Positions 12,336-26,000 of a stretch of DNA of 64,000 nt are shown here, one piece after another. The stretch covers positions 32,728,551 through 32,792,550 of the forward strand of contig OX365945.1 in the NCBI GenBank assembly GCA_947247005.1. The letters run 5' to 3'. The stretch comes from Spisula solida. Its lineage: Eukaryota > Mollusca > Bivalvia > Venerida > Mactridae. The notes beneath the pieces were generated by a model that had not been told where the DNA came from, did not search any database, and saw only the letters and a list, made by a program, of their open reading frames with translations. Each line of letters opens with the position of its first letter. Position 1 is the first letter of the stretch. A program made the translations under genes and the position numbers.

Positions 12336-12660
12336 CTACGGAGGCATAATGCCCAATCCTGAAAATGAGTCACAAGTCTGTTTCAGGTGCACACAGTACA
12401 CATCCCTACAACAATGTTTCAAACATGTTTAAATTCAGCTCCTGAAACTTCAAATGACCTTAACTTTGCAGGCCTCAACAAATCCACTTGTCCGCTCGTC
12501 CTGCACAATATTTTCCTTCTTTATTTATATAGCAGGACAAGAAAGATTCTAGGGTTTTCTTCTTTGTCTATATTGCAGGACGAGTGCTTTTAAAAATATT
12601 TGTTGAGGCCTGCTTTGTCAATGCTTTGAATTTTTTCACCAAATAACTTATTTTCTGCAG
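12336..12660 (+). repeat. dispersed TGCCCAATCCTGAA repeat, interrupted by a MITE
   Basis: Second copy of the 5,345 repeat, split at ACTTTG by the element at 12,469-12,612. The wording resumes (TTGTCAATGCTTTGAATTTT) on the far side. Confidence 0.75.
12469..12612. mobile_element. 144-bp MITE with 5-bp target duplication
   Basis: Termini CAGGCCTCAACAAAT and ATTTGTTGAGGCCTG are perfect 15-bp inverted repeats. Both ends are directly flanked by CTTTG (12,464-12,468 and 12,613-12,617). The homologous empty site at about 5,505 has a single ACTTTGTCAAT. No coding capacity. Superfamily uncertain. Confidence 0.85.
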
Positions 12661-12964
12661 AACTTCAGACTTCCCGATTATTCCGGAATTGTAGGACAGC
12701 TGTGGAGACTAGCTCATATCAGTATTCTATCTACATGCATTTGAGCATACTGTTGCTATATTCTCTTTGTCATCACATCACACATTTAGAACACTTTAGA
12801 AATAGTCTGAATGCTGTAAAGTCTATCAAATCATGTAAATCACAAGCAAGACATTCAATGCCAATCATATAACAATAGTTCTTCCACAAAAAATGTAAAC
12901 AAAAAGTTGTATAAAAAATAAGAGTAACAAATGATGGACATTCCTCAAAGTAAAATTGAGCAAA

Positions 12965-13075
12965 AACTGAGGCTACACCCGCTTCTCAGTTCCGTCAGAT
13001 GATTATGCTGTTCTTCAGTTCCGTCAGATGATTACCGGTACGCTGTTCTTCAGTTGTGTCAGAGCATAAAGTCCC
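12965..13075 (+). repeat. short tandem repeat, 3 units
   Basis: Three imperfect copies of TTCAGTTCCGTCAGATGATT spaced about 33-38 bp. Confidence 0.7.
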
Positions 13076-13254
13076 CTACCAAAAATATTGTTTAAAACTG
13101 TCTGAAAAATATAATTTTATAAGAAAACGTTGGGTAAGAGAGAAAGAAAACCAAAATTATTGACAGAAAAAAAATATTTTTCAATTTTTTTTTTATTTTA
13201 CCGACCTACCTACCCAACCTTTATTTGCCAGGGTTGGGAAGGGGAACGAAATAC

Positions 13255-13264
13255 TATTTTATTT
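13255..13264 (-). terminator. candidate poly(A) signal of Dicer
   Basis: The minus strand reads AAAATAAAATAG, containing AATAAA, about 650 nt past the stop codon and beyond the 74-bp array. It is a candidate only; other A/T-rich variants occur nearby. Confidence 0.3.
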
Positions 13265-13394
13265 TTGGTCTTCGCTGGTTTGTAAGACATATTACAAGCA
13301 GACTGTGTGTTGAAAGTTGAAAAATCAGTTCTGACGGATATTGGAAGGTATAATGTTTAAAAGTTTCAGAATACTTAAACAGCAATGATCCCTT

Positions 13395-13914
13395 ATATAA
13401 ATCCCTGTTCTTCTTTAGATTTATGAATATGTTGAAGAGCTTTTTCTTCACTGCATAGCACTTTTCCCTATATAAATCCCTGCTCTTCAATAGTTTTACG
13501 AATATGTCGAAGAGCTTTTTTCACTGCATAGCACTTTTCCCCTAGATAGATCCCTGTTCTTCAATAGTTTTACGAATTTGTCAAAGAGTTTTCTTTGCTG
13601 CATAGCACTTTTCGCCTAGATAGATCCCTGTTCTTAGATAGTATTACTAAAATATCGAAGAGCTTTCTTCACTGCATAGCACTTTTCCCCACGACAAATC
13701 CCTGCTTTTCAACAGTTTAACACATATATCGAAGAGCTTTTTTCACTGCAATATAGAACTTTTCCCCTAGATAGATCCCTGTTCTTCAATAGTATTACAA
13801 ATACGTTGAAGAGCTTTCTTCGTTGCACAGCACTTTTCCCCTAGATAGATCCCTGTTCTTCGATAGTATTACTAAAATATTGAAGCGCTTTCTTCACTGC
13901 ATAGCACTTTTTCT
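13395..13914 (-). repeat. 74-bp array copied from the 3' end of the last Dicer exon
   Basis: Seven degenerate units lie directly downstream of the Dicer stop. The GCATAGCACTTTT landmark recurs at 13,453, 13,526, 13,600, 13,674, 13,748, 13,825 and 13,899 (spacing 73-77). Each unit matches the genuine end of exon 17 (codons for about [20 protein letters not shown] plus the stop region). Because 74 is not a multiple of 3, the units cannot extend the protein. The array would lie in the 3' UTR. Confidence 0.9.
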
Positions 13915-14080
13915 CTAGATGAATCCCTGCTCTTCAATAGTTTTACGAATACGTCGAAGAGCTTTCTTTGCAGCAGCACTTTTAGCTATACGATAATTTC
14001 TACCGACACCCGTGTATACACCTTTACCAACAACATTGACAGTGACTCGTATCTTCCCATCCATCGTTCTCTCAGGTTTC
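13915..14080 (-). CDS. DICER1: Dicer exon 17 (dsRBD, stop)
   Basis: Last exon, entered in phase 2 after TTACAG. It encodes the C-terminal ds[17 protein letters not shown], then [23 protein letters not shown] wording (exact here: [20 protein letters not shown]), ending in TAG at 13,915-13,917. Its 3' end is the parent of the downstream 74-bp array. Confidence 0.95.
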
Positions 14081-17000
14081 CTGTAAGCAGGTAGTATTAA
14101 ATAAAGTAATATGTAAAAATATAAACAGCACTGTATAGTAAAAATAAGCACCGCCCACTATGGCCGTTTTTTTTATGTATCAAACTTGTTTTCAAACAAG
14201 AGCACCCCCCACGAGAGCTGAACGCTAGACTTTATGTCGAGCTAAAAATGGGATACCAAAGAAATATCCAAGAAATCCAATGAACTATTTCAGAGAACTT
14301 TTGGTTCAGTTGGCATAAAACTGGGCCGGTATTTATAAAGCATCTAAGCAAAAAATTAAGAAGTTTCTTAAAATCTTAAAATTTCCTTTAGGGTATTAGC
14401 TGACTAAATGATATTATCCAGATTATCAATTCTTTACATAGATTTTATGGCTTTGGAGAGAGCTACATGTACTATAATCACTTAGGAAGCATGAGCTATT
14501 CTTCAATTAGCGGGAAATATGTGCATCGCAAATTTTCGACTTAAGTCAGTATATTTAAATTTCCCATTTAATAGATGCTTTATAAATACAAGCCCTGAAT
14601 TATTTGAAGAATTAAGACAAGGGCCATACAAGGAACAAGTGTGTGAAAGGACAAGGTTCATTTATGGCTTAATTTGGCCCTGAGTTTTATCGAAAAATAG
14701 AATTGCATGTTTCTATAAATATGTCCTATGTTTCTAATAACCTAACACTGTCTTTCAACAAATTAAGCATACATTTCCAAATTTCCCTCGGAATATGTCA
14801 ACAAATGTACTTATAATATGTTATATTTAGCAAAATATGTCATTTTTAGCCATTTTCATGGCTTTTCATGACGTAAAACCTTGCCAAAAACCACGATGGC
14901 ATTCTTGCGACACTTTGATATTTTGTAAATATATAAAAACTTGCAGAACCCTGGTTATGTAAAAAAATAAAAGTGTCGCAAGAGTGCCATCATGGTTTTT
15001 TGGAACGTTTTTCGTCATTTATAGTCGTGAAAATGGCCAAAAATGACATTTTGGGCAAAATATGACATATTGATGATATTCTAGGCCATTTTGTCAACAA
15101 ATTACGAGGGAACTTGGGACATGTATGCTCATTTTTTACACAGGCAATGTTAAGTTGTTTGAATTATAGGACCGATTTACAGGAACATACTTTTTTAATT
15201 TTTGAAAAATCAAAGGGCCAAATTGGGCCATTAGTGAACTCATTAGTATCAGAGGAGATGTTTAATTGAAAAATTAACTGATGAACGGGTGCACCACAGC
15301 TTATGACAATAGCACCTATGGCACCAATGGCTGTGAAGCTGATAAGTAAACTATATCATAGCTGCATGATACATAGGGAGCATGTGCTGATAATCTAGGA
15401 ATGAATACATTTTGGTCCTGGTTATATAACGGGAAGATGATATCTACTACATACACAGAGCTACAGATAAGCTGCTTATTGGGGTAACTACCCAATTAAT
15501 TTTCTTAAAAACCCAATAGATTTTGAGAAGAGGGAGTAAGAAAAAGCAAAGACAAATACCCAAAAAGAAAATGGATGTTATAGTGAAAAACAGTACATAA
15601 AAAATCATTTACCCTATGAGTTTGATTAAATACCCAATTAAAATTTGTCAAAACCCAAACAAAATTGAAACTCGGGGGGTAAAATACCCAATGGACTAAA
15701 ACCTTATCTGTAGCTCTGATAAACAACTACAGTGCAATCTCTCAATGGAGCAACAACATCTCATAAGGTACATATTAATCATTTAGTTTCAGAAGTAACC
15801 ATTTACTATAAGTTATGCCTCTCAATCGAGCAAACACCTCTAAGTCGCAGTATAAATGTATAATGTAGAAGTATATATGTTGTGGGTATTACGAGTGTAA
15901 TCAATCTTAACTGTTTTAGTTACAGTTTCACTCAAAATAATGTTTGACAGACCGTTTACTTACGTTTGTTATATATTAGTTATAATATGTATTGTTAAAT
16001 TTTACTCTCTTTTTTTACCAATATTAAAAACGTCAAATTAATCCTATCTCCCATCATCTTTCAAGTGCATGAAAGGAGGTAGGATTCTTTAGACATAAAG
16101 CCTTATTTATTTGTGTTACCTAATTAAAATCAAGCCTTATTTACTTTAAAAGTTCTTTGTTGTTACGTTTATATTTTCAATCCATTTTGTTTTATCTGTG
16201 ATTCATATGTCATGTTATATGACCCTTGATTGGAATTAAAGTTTATCTTATCTTATCCTCTGTACAACAACCATACTTTGTGTTTCCCAAAGGGTGCTGC
16301 TCAAGAGATGTTGTACTGTATTATTGTTCGGATAACTTTACACGACTCTCGACCTTTTATTAGCATAATTTAACAGCTGATACAGTGCCCGGTTGTATGT
16401 TTTCATAAGCGAGAAGTATCACGAAGACGCTCAAGGTGTAATACCAACACAAATGTAAAAGACCAATATTGCATGATTTGCTTGCGGAAACTTTTATATT
16501 CAACGCAAGAACATTGAAATATATTCATGAGTAAAGTTCAGGATCAGGTAAAATTCTCCATGCTTTATAAGAACATCAAAACATTCTTACTCAAACTTGG
16601 CAGTTTCTGGCTCTTGTTCCAGTAGTTCTCTCACAGGGGATTTAGGAATGTTTTTCAAGTATTTGTCTGTAATGTCACAAAATATGCATTTTAGATATGT
16701 GTATACAAGTAAGATTAATTTTATTACTGAAATTATCAATCAAAGTAATAGATAGGCAGCAAAAAAAAAGTTGACATTTTCGACAATGCACCAGAGTGGG
16801 CCTTGCAAATAAATTGGAAGAAGAAGACCAGCTGTGGTTCAGTGCATTTGAATTGCAACATGGCGATTGGGGTTTGAATCCCAGTCGCAGCAGGTCATAC
16901 TATTCCATGATAATTTTACAACAATGTCGATTTTTTTCTCCACAAGTAGAAGTTGCTGATTCCTTGTGGAAAGGCAAGTTAGTACTTTGAAACTTTGGAG

Positions 17001-20000
17001 GATTTTCTTACAAAGAGAAACTACCCTTTGAAAAGTGATAAAATATTAAAAAACAAATTGCCAATGTCATAAAAAATTTAGACTCGCAAAAAAGATTTTT
17101 AGGGTAGAAGGCGACTGAAAACAAAATATTTATTTGTTTCCACCTAGAATCAATATACATAACAACTACACATTATGATTAGGTCAGAGATAACCCATGA
17201 TCATAATTTGTTATTATAAACATTCAAAGAAACTATCAAATGCGGTTCAATGGCAATTTTTATGAATCATGGAAGAGTTTAATAACAATATCAATTTTAT
17301 AAATATTTTAAGTGAAATGCAAATAAGAAAATTTCATGTAGAAGACGGTAAATGAATACTAGTTAACGAAAATACATACTGTAAACCTAGAAATTATTTC
17401 GCGCGATTTAGTTTCGCAGAGTTGTAGAATTTTGCAAAATTAAGTTGCCGCGAAAGTGCCAAGGACATTAATATGGTCATTGCAGGAAACTTAAAAATGC
17501 GCAAGTTTGTAGTTGCTAATATGCTGCCGATCAGCAAAACGCAAAAGTTAGTATTTATTGGTTTACAGTACATGATTGATGTAGAAGAGTTTACCTATCT
17601 GAGGTTTCATGATTCTATAGTATACTGTCCATACAGTATCCAGTGACATGTTACTGTCCAAGTATATAGCTCCAGCCACAGATTCAAATATATCACCTAG
17701 AGCCTTTGGTACCTCGAGTTCTACATGTTCTTTATCATGGTCATCATCATCCTGAACAAATATATAACACACTGTTTAACATATTGGAGTAATTGCAATG
17801 GATGCAATGGCAACAAAAAATTGAAATCAAACATTTGCACCATCTTACACAGGTCATGAAAGCATATTAGAATATTTTTAAAAAAGCTATCTCTCTCTCA
17901 TACCCTTGTGGCTAATGAAAACATCAAGAATCAGTGAGTGATTAAAATAAGCTGGAAAATCTTCACAATCCACCTAAAAAATGTTAGTACAAACTAATTG
18001 AAGCAAGGTCTAAAATAAAATATTGCGAAAATTGACCTTCCAGAATATTTTTATTGAGAAAGCAGAAAAAAATCCTTTAAAGTCTAGGATAAAATTGGCA
18101 AAGTCATTCAATATTACTCCCTAGACTACTAAAACAAGACTGCGTTCAATAAACGCTTATGCCCCCTGTGGAAGCCTTGTCTTTAAATAAGTCTAAAATT
18201 AGGTCAAGGTGAAGGTCAAAATGGAGTTAGGTGATACAGGTGTGTGGAGAGTGTTCATATACAACATCCATGCAAGTTTGGAAGCTTTGTAGCAAGCCAT
18301 AATGATGCTAGAAGAAACGGTCAATTTGGGTTAACCAGGACGGACGAACGGACGGACAGGTGAATCACTATATGCCTCCCGATCTATCAATACGGGGGCA
18401 TAAAAATATATGAAACATTATTTTTCTTACCCACCTTATGGACATGGGGTTTTGGAGGGGAAACAAAATACTGTAAAATCGTTAAATCCCCCAAGAATAA
18501 TTATACCAATGATTATATCAACTTTACAGTGGCTGACATGCTTGCATTCAAGTTCAGCCAGGTATGAGACTGGGTTTTTGGGAAGTTTTTGGGAACATGT
18601 AATAAAGCGATTATTACATTTGTTTGGTATATGAATGATTTTTGATAATTTATGTGAATTATGATCCTGCCAGTTTTAATGAAATACGAAATCCTTGAAA
18701 CTACGTCCCCACGAAATGGTCTTTGTAACCAAAACCACAAAGTTTTGACACATTGAAATTAAAGCCTAGGTCCCACTGAGGAATTCGTCATCAGCAATGT
18801 TCTCCAGATTTCTTCTGATACCACCCGATTCATCATAATTTCTTCCGATATCACAAACTGCCTCATTACTTCCCCGAAGCTTCCCCTAGACCATGATGAA
18901 CCAGTTCCTGATGTCCTGATAGCTCATTAATATTTAAATCGGGAGTACATTGCAGAGGCAGAAAATGCTCAGTGGTACCTAGGCTTAAAGGATTTCACAG
19001 TATTTTATTTCATGACTAACAAATACCTCATCATCTTCCTCGTCAATTTCATCCTCTTTATCTTTCTGTCGTGATACAAACTTCTCTATGACATAAAACA
19101 ATGAGGGTGATATAGCCTTAAAATATTTATGAAAGTTCCACTTGACGGCTAATGCAGCAAATATGTTGTTGTTAACTAGAGCAGAGCGAAGATCTGTCAG
19201 TACACCGGGGCTATATCTGTCAGAATCTTCGTATAAATGTCGTGTGATCACATAGTCTAACACAGCATCACCGAGGAACTCCAACCTGAAACAAATATGT
19301 TTGTTTATTCATGTTATACGCCATTTTTTAACAATTTTTCAGTCATATACAGCAGTCAATTCAACTAACCAGTTTTCCTGAACTTTATTCTAACAAGTAC
19401 TTACTTTTCCACCAGGAACCAGCAACTTCTCCACATGTGGAGGAAAATTGACATTTACGTCAAATTTTCAAGGAAGGGTTTGATCAGGGACAACTGGCAA
19501 TTGAACTGGGTTACAAATCCGGCATGTAACGACTGGACACGGCCGCGACTACATACATCAAAATATGACACCTCGGTAAAACTTATAATACAACAGTCAG
19601 GTCTCTATAAGAACACCAGGTATACTGACAAATTCATATACAATGCACTGACATTTATCCAGTCACTTCCGGAAAAATCTGCCTGTTAACGGGGTGCCTG
19701 ATAAACTTAGCGATAATCGGTCACCTGGTCATGTGACTAGTGATAATCCGTCACCTTACCACGTGATCTGACGGACTTCTTCTTATACGAGAGTCATCGG
19801 TTGCAATTCCGTGCCCGAGGGTGAAGTTTTCCTATTTTGAATGAGCTGGTGGTTGATCGGTTATTTTCTTCGACTTACCTGCGTCTACACGACGTCTATC
19901 AAGATGTCCGACGTCGTTGATTATCATGACGTCACGGAACGAACGTGACGTTGCGCGCTAGTTAATGAAAGAGTGACAATAAAGTCCCGAGCTTGAGCCC

Positions 20001-23000
20001 TTAATGAGCAGATTAAGCGACTGGATAAATAGAATAATAGGTAATGGCCGTGAATGAAGTAAAAGTTTATCCGGCTCGGCTACGGAAATTGTCGGATTCG
20101 CCTACGGCTCACCCGATAAATTCCTCCGCCTTGCCAGATAAACTTTTTCATCCACGGCACTAACCTATTATTCTCTATATATTTATGGTGACATATTCGT
20201 CAAAATGACATTTTGCCTGGGAACAAACAGTGTCGTTTTGTCAAGACCTGACTGTACGACTTCATGTAGACTTGTCATAAAGAAACAAAATTCTTAAAAA
20301 TAACAAAATATGGCACTCCCCTTTACAAAAGAAACTGGCTTAAACTGGATAAAACCGGTTCAGGCCAGTTGGAGATTAGATAAAACCCTTTAGCCAGCCC
20401 CATTTTCCAGGGAAGTTAAGTTACAGTTGTCTCACCTACCTCAGTCGTAAAAACACTATGCCCGGACATAACTAGTATTTAAGGCTGCCGTTGAAATGCA
20501 AGAATTGCTGAAACATGCAAATTTTTTAACCCAAATTACTCAGAAAAAGAACAATGACTGAGTATGTACCTTTGACTGATAAAGAACGATGGCCAAGTAC
20601 ATACCTTTGATAACAGTCTGTTACTGTGTTGAAGTGATAGGAAGCGTGAGTAAATGCTTGCAATAGGTAGGATCTATCATTGAATGTGTAGCCAATAGTA
20701 GTCTCAAAGCTTTCATATCCATCTAGTAGAGCCGACAACACGTCGTCAGCACCTTCCATATGAGATAAAAATGGTGATGTCGGACACGGAAGTTTGTTGA
20801 ACTGGGAATCAACCTGTGAAATATCAATCATAATTAATATACAAAATAAGATATACCATTTGCAAAAAGATTATATTAAGTCAGACAGGGAAGGCAGCAC
20901 TCAACTTAACCAGCCTAGCACAGAAAACATTAAAAACACACAATGCCCAACTGAACCAACCGAGCACAGGAAACATAAAACACATAAAGACACAATACCC
21001 AACTAAACAAGCGCAGATCCGCCCAAGTCCAAGCTGTATAGTTTACCGATTTTTATGTAAAACATACAAAAATATCATTCCCGCTTTTGTAGAGTTTGAT
21101 GCATTCACCCCACATTATAGAGATACTGTTAGTAGCAGTCATTCTGAAAATCGCCGGACCGACAGACATGTCCGGCAGATTTTGATACGGTCTGCCATTT
21201 TTCAATCCGGAACCGGTCCGACTGACCGGCCTTTCTCCGCAAAGTCTAAACAAAAACGGCGTCGTTGGACTATGAAGACGATGCAGGAGCATGTAAAAAC
21301 ATTTATTTAACTGCGAGTATTATATGAAACGGGAAAACATACTTTCCATGAAAAATAGATGATATATCATAACTGGTCAGTTTAATTGGACAAAAATTGC
21401 GTGTTAAAACGCATTTATTTTGAGTTCCAAAAAAATTTATTTTGGATCATTTTTTTTGGACGGCAGTTTTGCTTTTGGTCCGAATGTCCGACCATTTTTG
21501 CAATTTTTCCAAATGTCTGTTAGTAGAAGTTTAAACCAAGAATCTATCTCTTTCAAATAAATAAAATTAAGCAAATCTACCAGTTTATGTGTGACTTACA
21601 TCAAATTCCTCTTTCAGTTTACGCTTCGGTAAAACTTTAAGGCCCATCCAGGACATCAAACGCAGAGCAGCCATTTTGTCACATGACGTTAGATAACAAC
21701 CAATCAGGGCCTCTACACAATCTGCAATACTCTTGTCTGGTAAACAGTGGTGTAACTGTAAACTGTATGGAATGAAATTCAACTGAGTGTTTGATTTATC
21801 TCCCCCTTGAAACTCTTCATCTTTCGCACGAGATATTTGATCAGCTTCTTCAAGTTCTGTTTCAAAACCACTAAATTCACCAACAGGTGCACCATCGATC
21901 GGTACCTCTGATGTTTCAACAGTTTTATTTGGACCCTCACAATCTTTTGGACAAGAAAATACGGATGATGAGCGCCTCTGTAAAGGGGCTACATATACCT
22001 TGGGTACTGGTCCCTTTCTGCGGTCCTCATTTATAACGTACCCCGGAGGTAACCAATTCTCGTACGGTTCAAACTTAGTCGAGATCATACATTCAGCTAA
22101 ACATTTACGCTTACCGAGTCTGTACAAGTTATAATTACTAACTTGCTTACTTCGTAGATAACTCAACTTTCCTTCATGTATACCTGGATAGGAGCAGTAC
22201 AGGTACACAGTGATTGCATACTTTAAGAAGGAATCTCCGATAGTTTCCAACCGTTCTAAACTAAAGAAATCATTAGCATTAGACATGGTTAAACCTTGAA
22301 GAATTTCACACGGACTTGGTCCTATAAATGTTGATAGATCCATATCTTCGTCTAGGGAGATCAGTGGCTGTGGACTTACTTCAGCAGGCTGTGGAGGTTT
22401 GGGTTCACTATGAAATTTACCAACATCAGCAAAGATGTCTGCAGACTCGGTATTTGTATTTGATTCAATTCCTCCAACAATTAATTTCGAAGTCTCTTCT
22501 TTGCTGTGTACAATTTCAGATTCTATTTTTCCAACATCATTTTCACTATGTGTTTCATCATTGTCCATTGAGCTATTGCTTTCAATATGTTTGTCTAAGT
22601 CTCCCCAGCCATTGACTGCTGTACTCTTATGTTCTACTATCGGTAGGTCATTGTGTTGTGCATATTTACCCTGACTAAGTTCAGTAACAGCAGTGTCTTC
22701 CACATTGTGCAAATGCTCAGAATATCCATTTTGTAGAACTTTATTAGCTTGGTCCTCGATTTTACCAATACTGTCAGACAACCCATGGCAAGTTTTCAAC
22801 TTTCCACTCATCTTGTCAATATTTTCAGATTCCTTTTCTGTGTTTTCATTTGTCCTGTATTGGAATGCCATATCATCAGACATCCCATGGCCAGTATTCA
22901 ACTTTCTACTCATCTTGTCATTGTTTTCAGATTCATCCGCCGCGTCATTCGTCCTGTCTTGGAATGCATCTTCCACACAATCCTTTGTTTTATCACAGAT

Positions 23001-26000
23001 ATGTTCAGCATTGTTTATGGCACTAGAGTTACCATGGTTACCATGGTTATTGCACTGAGAATCATGTAAATGAGATCTGACACTGCCAGCATCAGATTGA
23101 TCCACTGGGCAGCTTAAATTGCACTTGTCATTTATATTCTTACACACAGTCTCTACATCACCATCATCATCAACATCTTCATCAACATCATCACTATTTC
23201 TTGTTTCTGCATCATCACTACTTTTTGTTTCTGCTTTAACTTCATTATCATTATTTGTTGTTTCTACTGTAAAGTCTTCATCACTTTTTCCTTTTTCTGT
23301 TGCATCTTCATTAACACTATTTTTTGTTTCTGCTGTATCTTCATTAACACTATTTCCTGTTTCTGTTGTATCTTCATTATCTTTATTTTTTGTTTCTGCT
23401 GTATCTTCAACACTTAAATGCTCTGTATCTGCTCTAGATGGCCTGTCAGGGCCTTCTTCCTCTTCATCGTTTTCTTTGTCATTTGCACCATTTTCAGAGA
23501 ACATTTTGAGATGTTCTGGACTGGTGTCAATACCGAAATCTAATTTTGGGAATCTGTAATCCTCTGCTAAATTTGTGATTCCAATTTTCGTTTCCATGGA
23601 AACATGTTTTCTTATTTCTTCACCTAGAAGAAGGTAATTCATACGGTATAGAATGGCAGGAAGGCAAACGGCTTTTCTCCACAATGAAGCTAGGAAAACG
23701 TGTATATCACATAGTTCCGGTACCAGGATCTGCTTCTGCTGAAGGTTTTCTCGTCTTGCCTTCTTTGTTTCAGCGCTACTAGTAGGCAGAGGAACACCTT
23801 TCTGATTCATATAGCGGGGAATTAGAAGATTTAACCGAGCTGATGTGTGATCCACATCTAACAACGGCTGATCAGGGTTTGTTATTTCAAGGCCATATTT
23901 TGTGGCATAGTACTCGGCGAAGGTTTTATACAATTCAGGGGACGGGAAAGGGGACACGGGGTTCAGATCTGATCTTATTTCTGCGACATAGAAATACTGA
24001 GGCTGGTCAATGTTGCGATATGAAGGCATAACCACAGCATCTTCAAAATCTTCAGCATTGAAGACAAATTCATCATCCACTTTTCTAGGCTTTGACTGAG
24101 TTGTTTCAGCTGTTACAACTTTGTTGGTAAATTTCCAATCTATTTCAAGACCAGCGTCTTCATCTGAAAGTATTACAACAATTACTGAAACATTTGAAGC
24201 TATTTTATAGTTAACAGAACAACTTCATGAAGCCAGTCATGGGCTTAACTTATTACATTTAATTTAGTTGAAGTAATCATATTAATTTACATATATTAAT
24301 ATACTTTTGTCTGGTTGCTAGTCTTTAGGCCTAACTCCTTACAAAATCATCTTTGAGTTATGGCACTTGACTAATGACAATAAATAAGTTTTTCAAGTTG
24401 TGTTGCATCAATGTTCTTAGTAAACAAACCCAGAAAGGTTTTTGACACAAAAAGGTTTCGGTATATCTTCCACAATGTACCATTATATTACTCTGGCAAA
24501 TAATCATTGGACAAAAAATTCCTGACAATATGTACAACTAGGCTTGGTACCTTAGAAATCTGACCAGTGGTTAAGGAGAACTAGAGCATACAAACTTATT
24601 TTTGAAGAGTCATAACCTTGGCAAAGGCCATCCTACAAAAAACTCCCGACAATATGAACAACTTGGCTTTGTAAAATCAATGTAAAGTTACATTGATAAC
24701 TGGCAACTGTTTAAGGAGAACAGGCGCAATCAAACATTATGAGATCCAAACAGAAAGAAATTCAGCACAAAATCAATATGTCTCCTCCACTTTATGCGGT
24801 TGACATAACATTGGACTCTTATCTAGGAATTTATTATTTTCGTTGAGATTTTGCTAAAATCAGAGTCGGAATTTGAGATTAGTCTGAAGCTCCAGCTCTT
24901 GAAATTTTACTGTAAGAAACTCGGAATAACGTTTCTGTTTAGTGATGCTACTTTTGAGACCAGCCTCGGATGAAAATTAACATAAAGACGCATGTCAATA
25001 TTTGAGATGAGATCTTGCTCAGATTGAGATGCTTAGTTAGGGGATTGGGGCCTGGTCTGCTTGAACTTACCCTCTTGATTTAACGGTAGAACAAGATAGC
25101 CCATGGTGCTACACTGTGGTAAGTAATCCATCGGATCCTTCTCTAATCTCAACACATTCGAAAACAGAAATCTGTGGAATGTCTTCAACTTGTCCAATTT
25201 CTCCTCATCAAGAGATACGTCTCTTGACAATGGATCAATTGCCACGGTAACCTCCCCTGATCTGGTAAATACCGGAAACTTTGGTACCTGAAACAGTATA
25301 TAAAACTGATAGTCACACTTCCAGATGATGCAATCTAATAAAAACAAGACTGCGTTCAATAAACGCTTATGCCCCCTGTGGAAGCCTTGTCCATAAATAA
25401 GTCTAAGTCCAAAATAAGGTCAAGGTGAAGGTCAAAATGGGGTTAGGTGATACTGGCGTGTGGAGAGTGTTCATACACAACATCCATGCAAGTATGAAAG
25501 CTTTGTAGCAAGCCATATTAATGCTAGAAGAAACGGTCAATTTGGGTTAACCAGGACGGACGGACGAACGGACGGACGAACGGACGGACGAACGGACGGA
25601 CAGGTGAATCACTATAAGCCTCCCCATCTATCGATAGGGGGGCATAAAAATTCCTTCAGAAAATTGGGATAATACACATAAATTATGTAGCTACGACAAT
25701 TTCATCATCAATTCACGTTTGCGTCAAACTGGATGTGAGCCACTATGAATAAACTATTATCATTTATGGTTTGTTTTGGAAGTTTTTAACAGTCACTCAA
25801 CACAACTAACTGTTTGTAAATATTCATATTGAAAAATTATATTTTTTGCGCGGCGAAACGTTTATTTTATTTTGAAGTAGATGGCAAAGTTAAATGTTTG
25901 CAAATTTCAAACTTTCAGGGCTTTCCTTCGACTCTTAAAACTGCATTTTGACTCTTGAATTTGAAAATTTAAGCTAACAAGTCAAATTAACTGTACTTTT

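Noticed and set aside
22328..23559. Plus-strand ORFs of 79-146 aa opposite the Dicer acidic region
   Set aside because: Shadows of the minus-strand coding exon. Ser/Leu-rich wording is the antisense of acidic codons.
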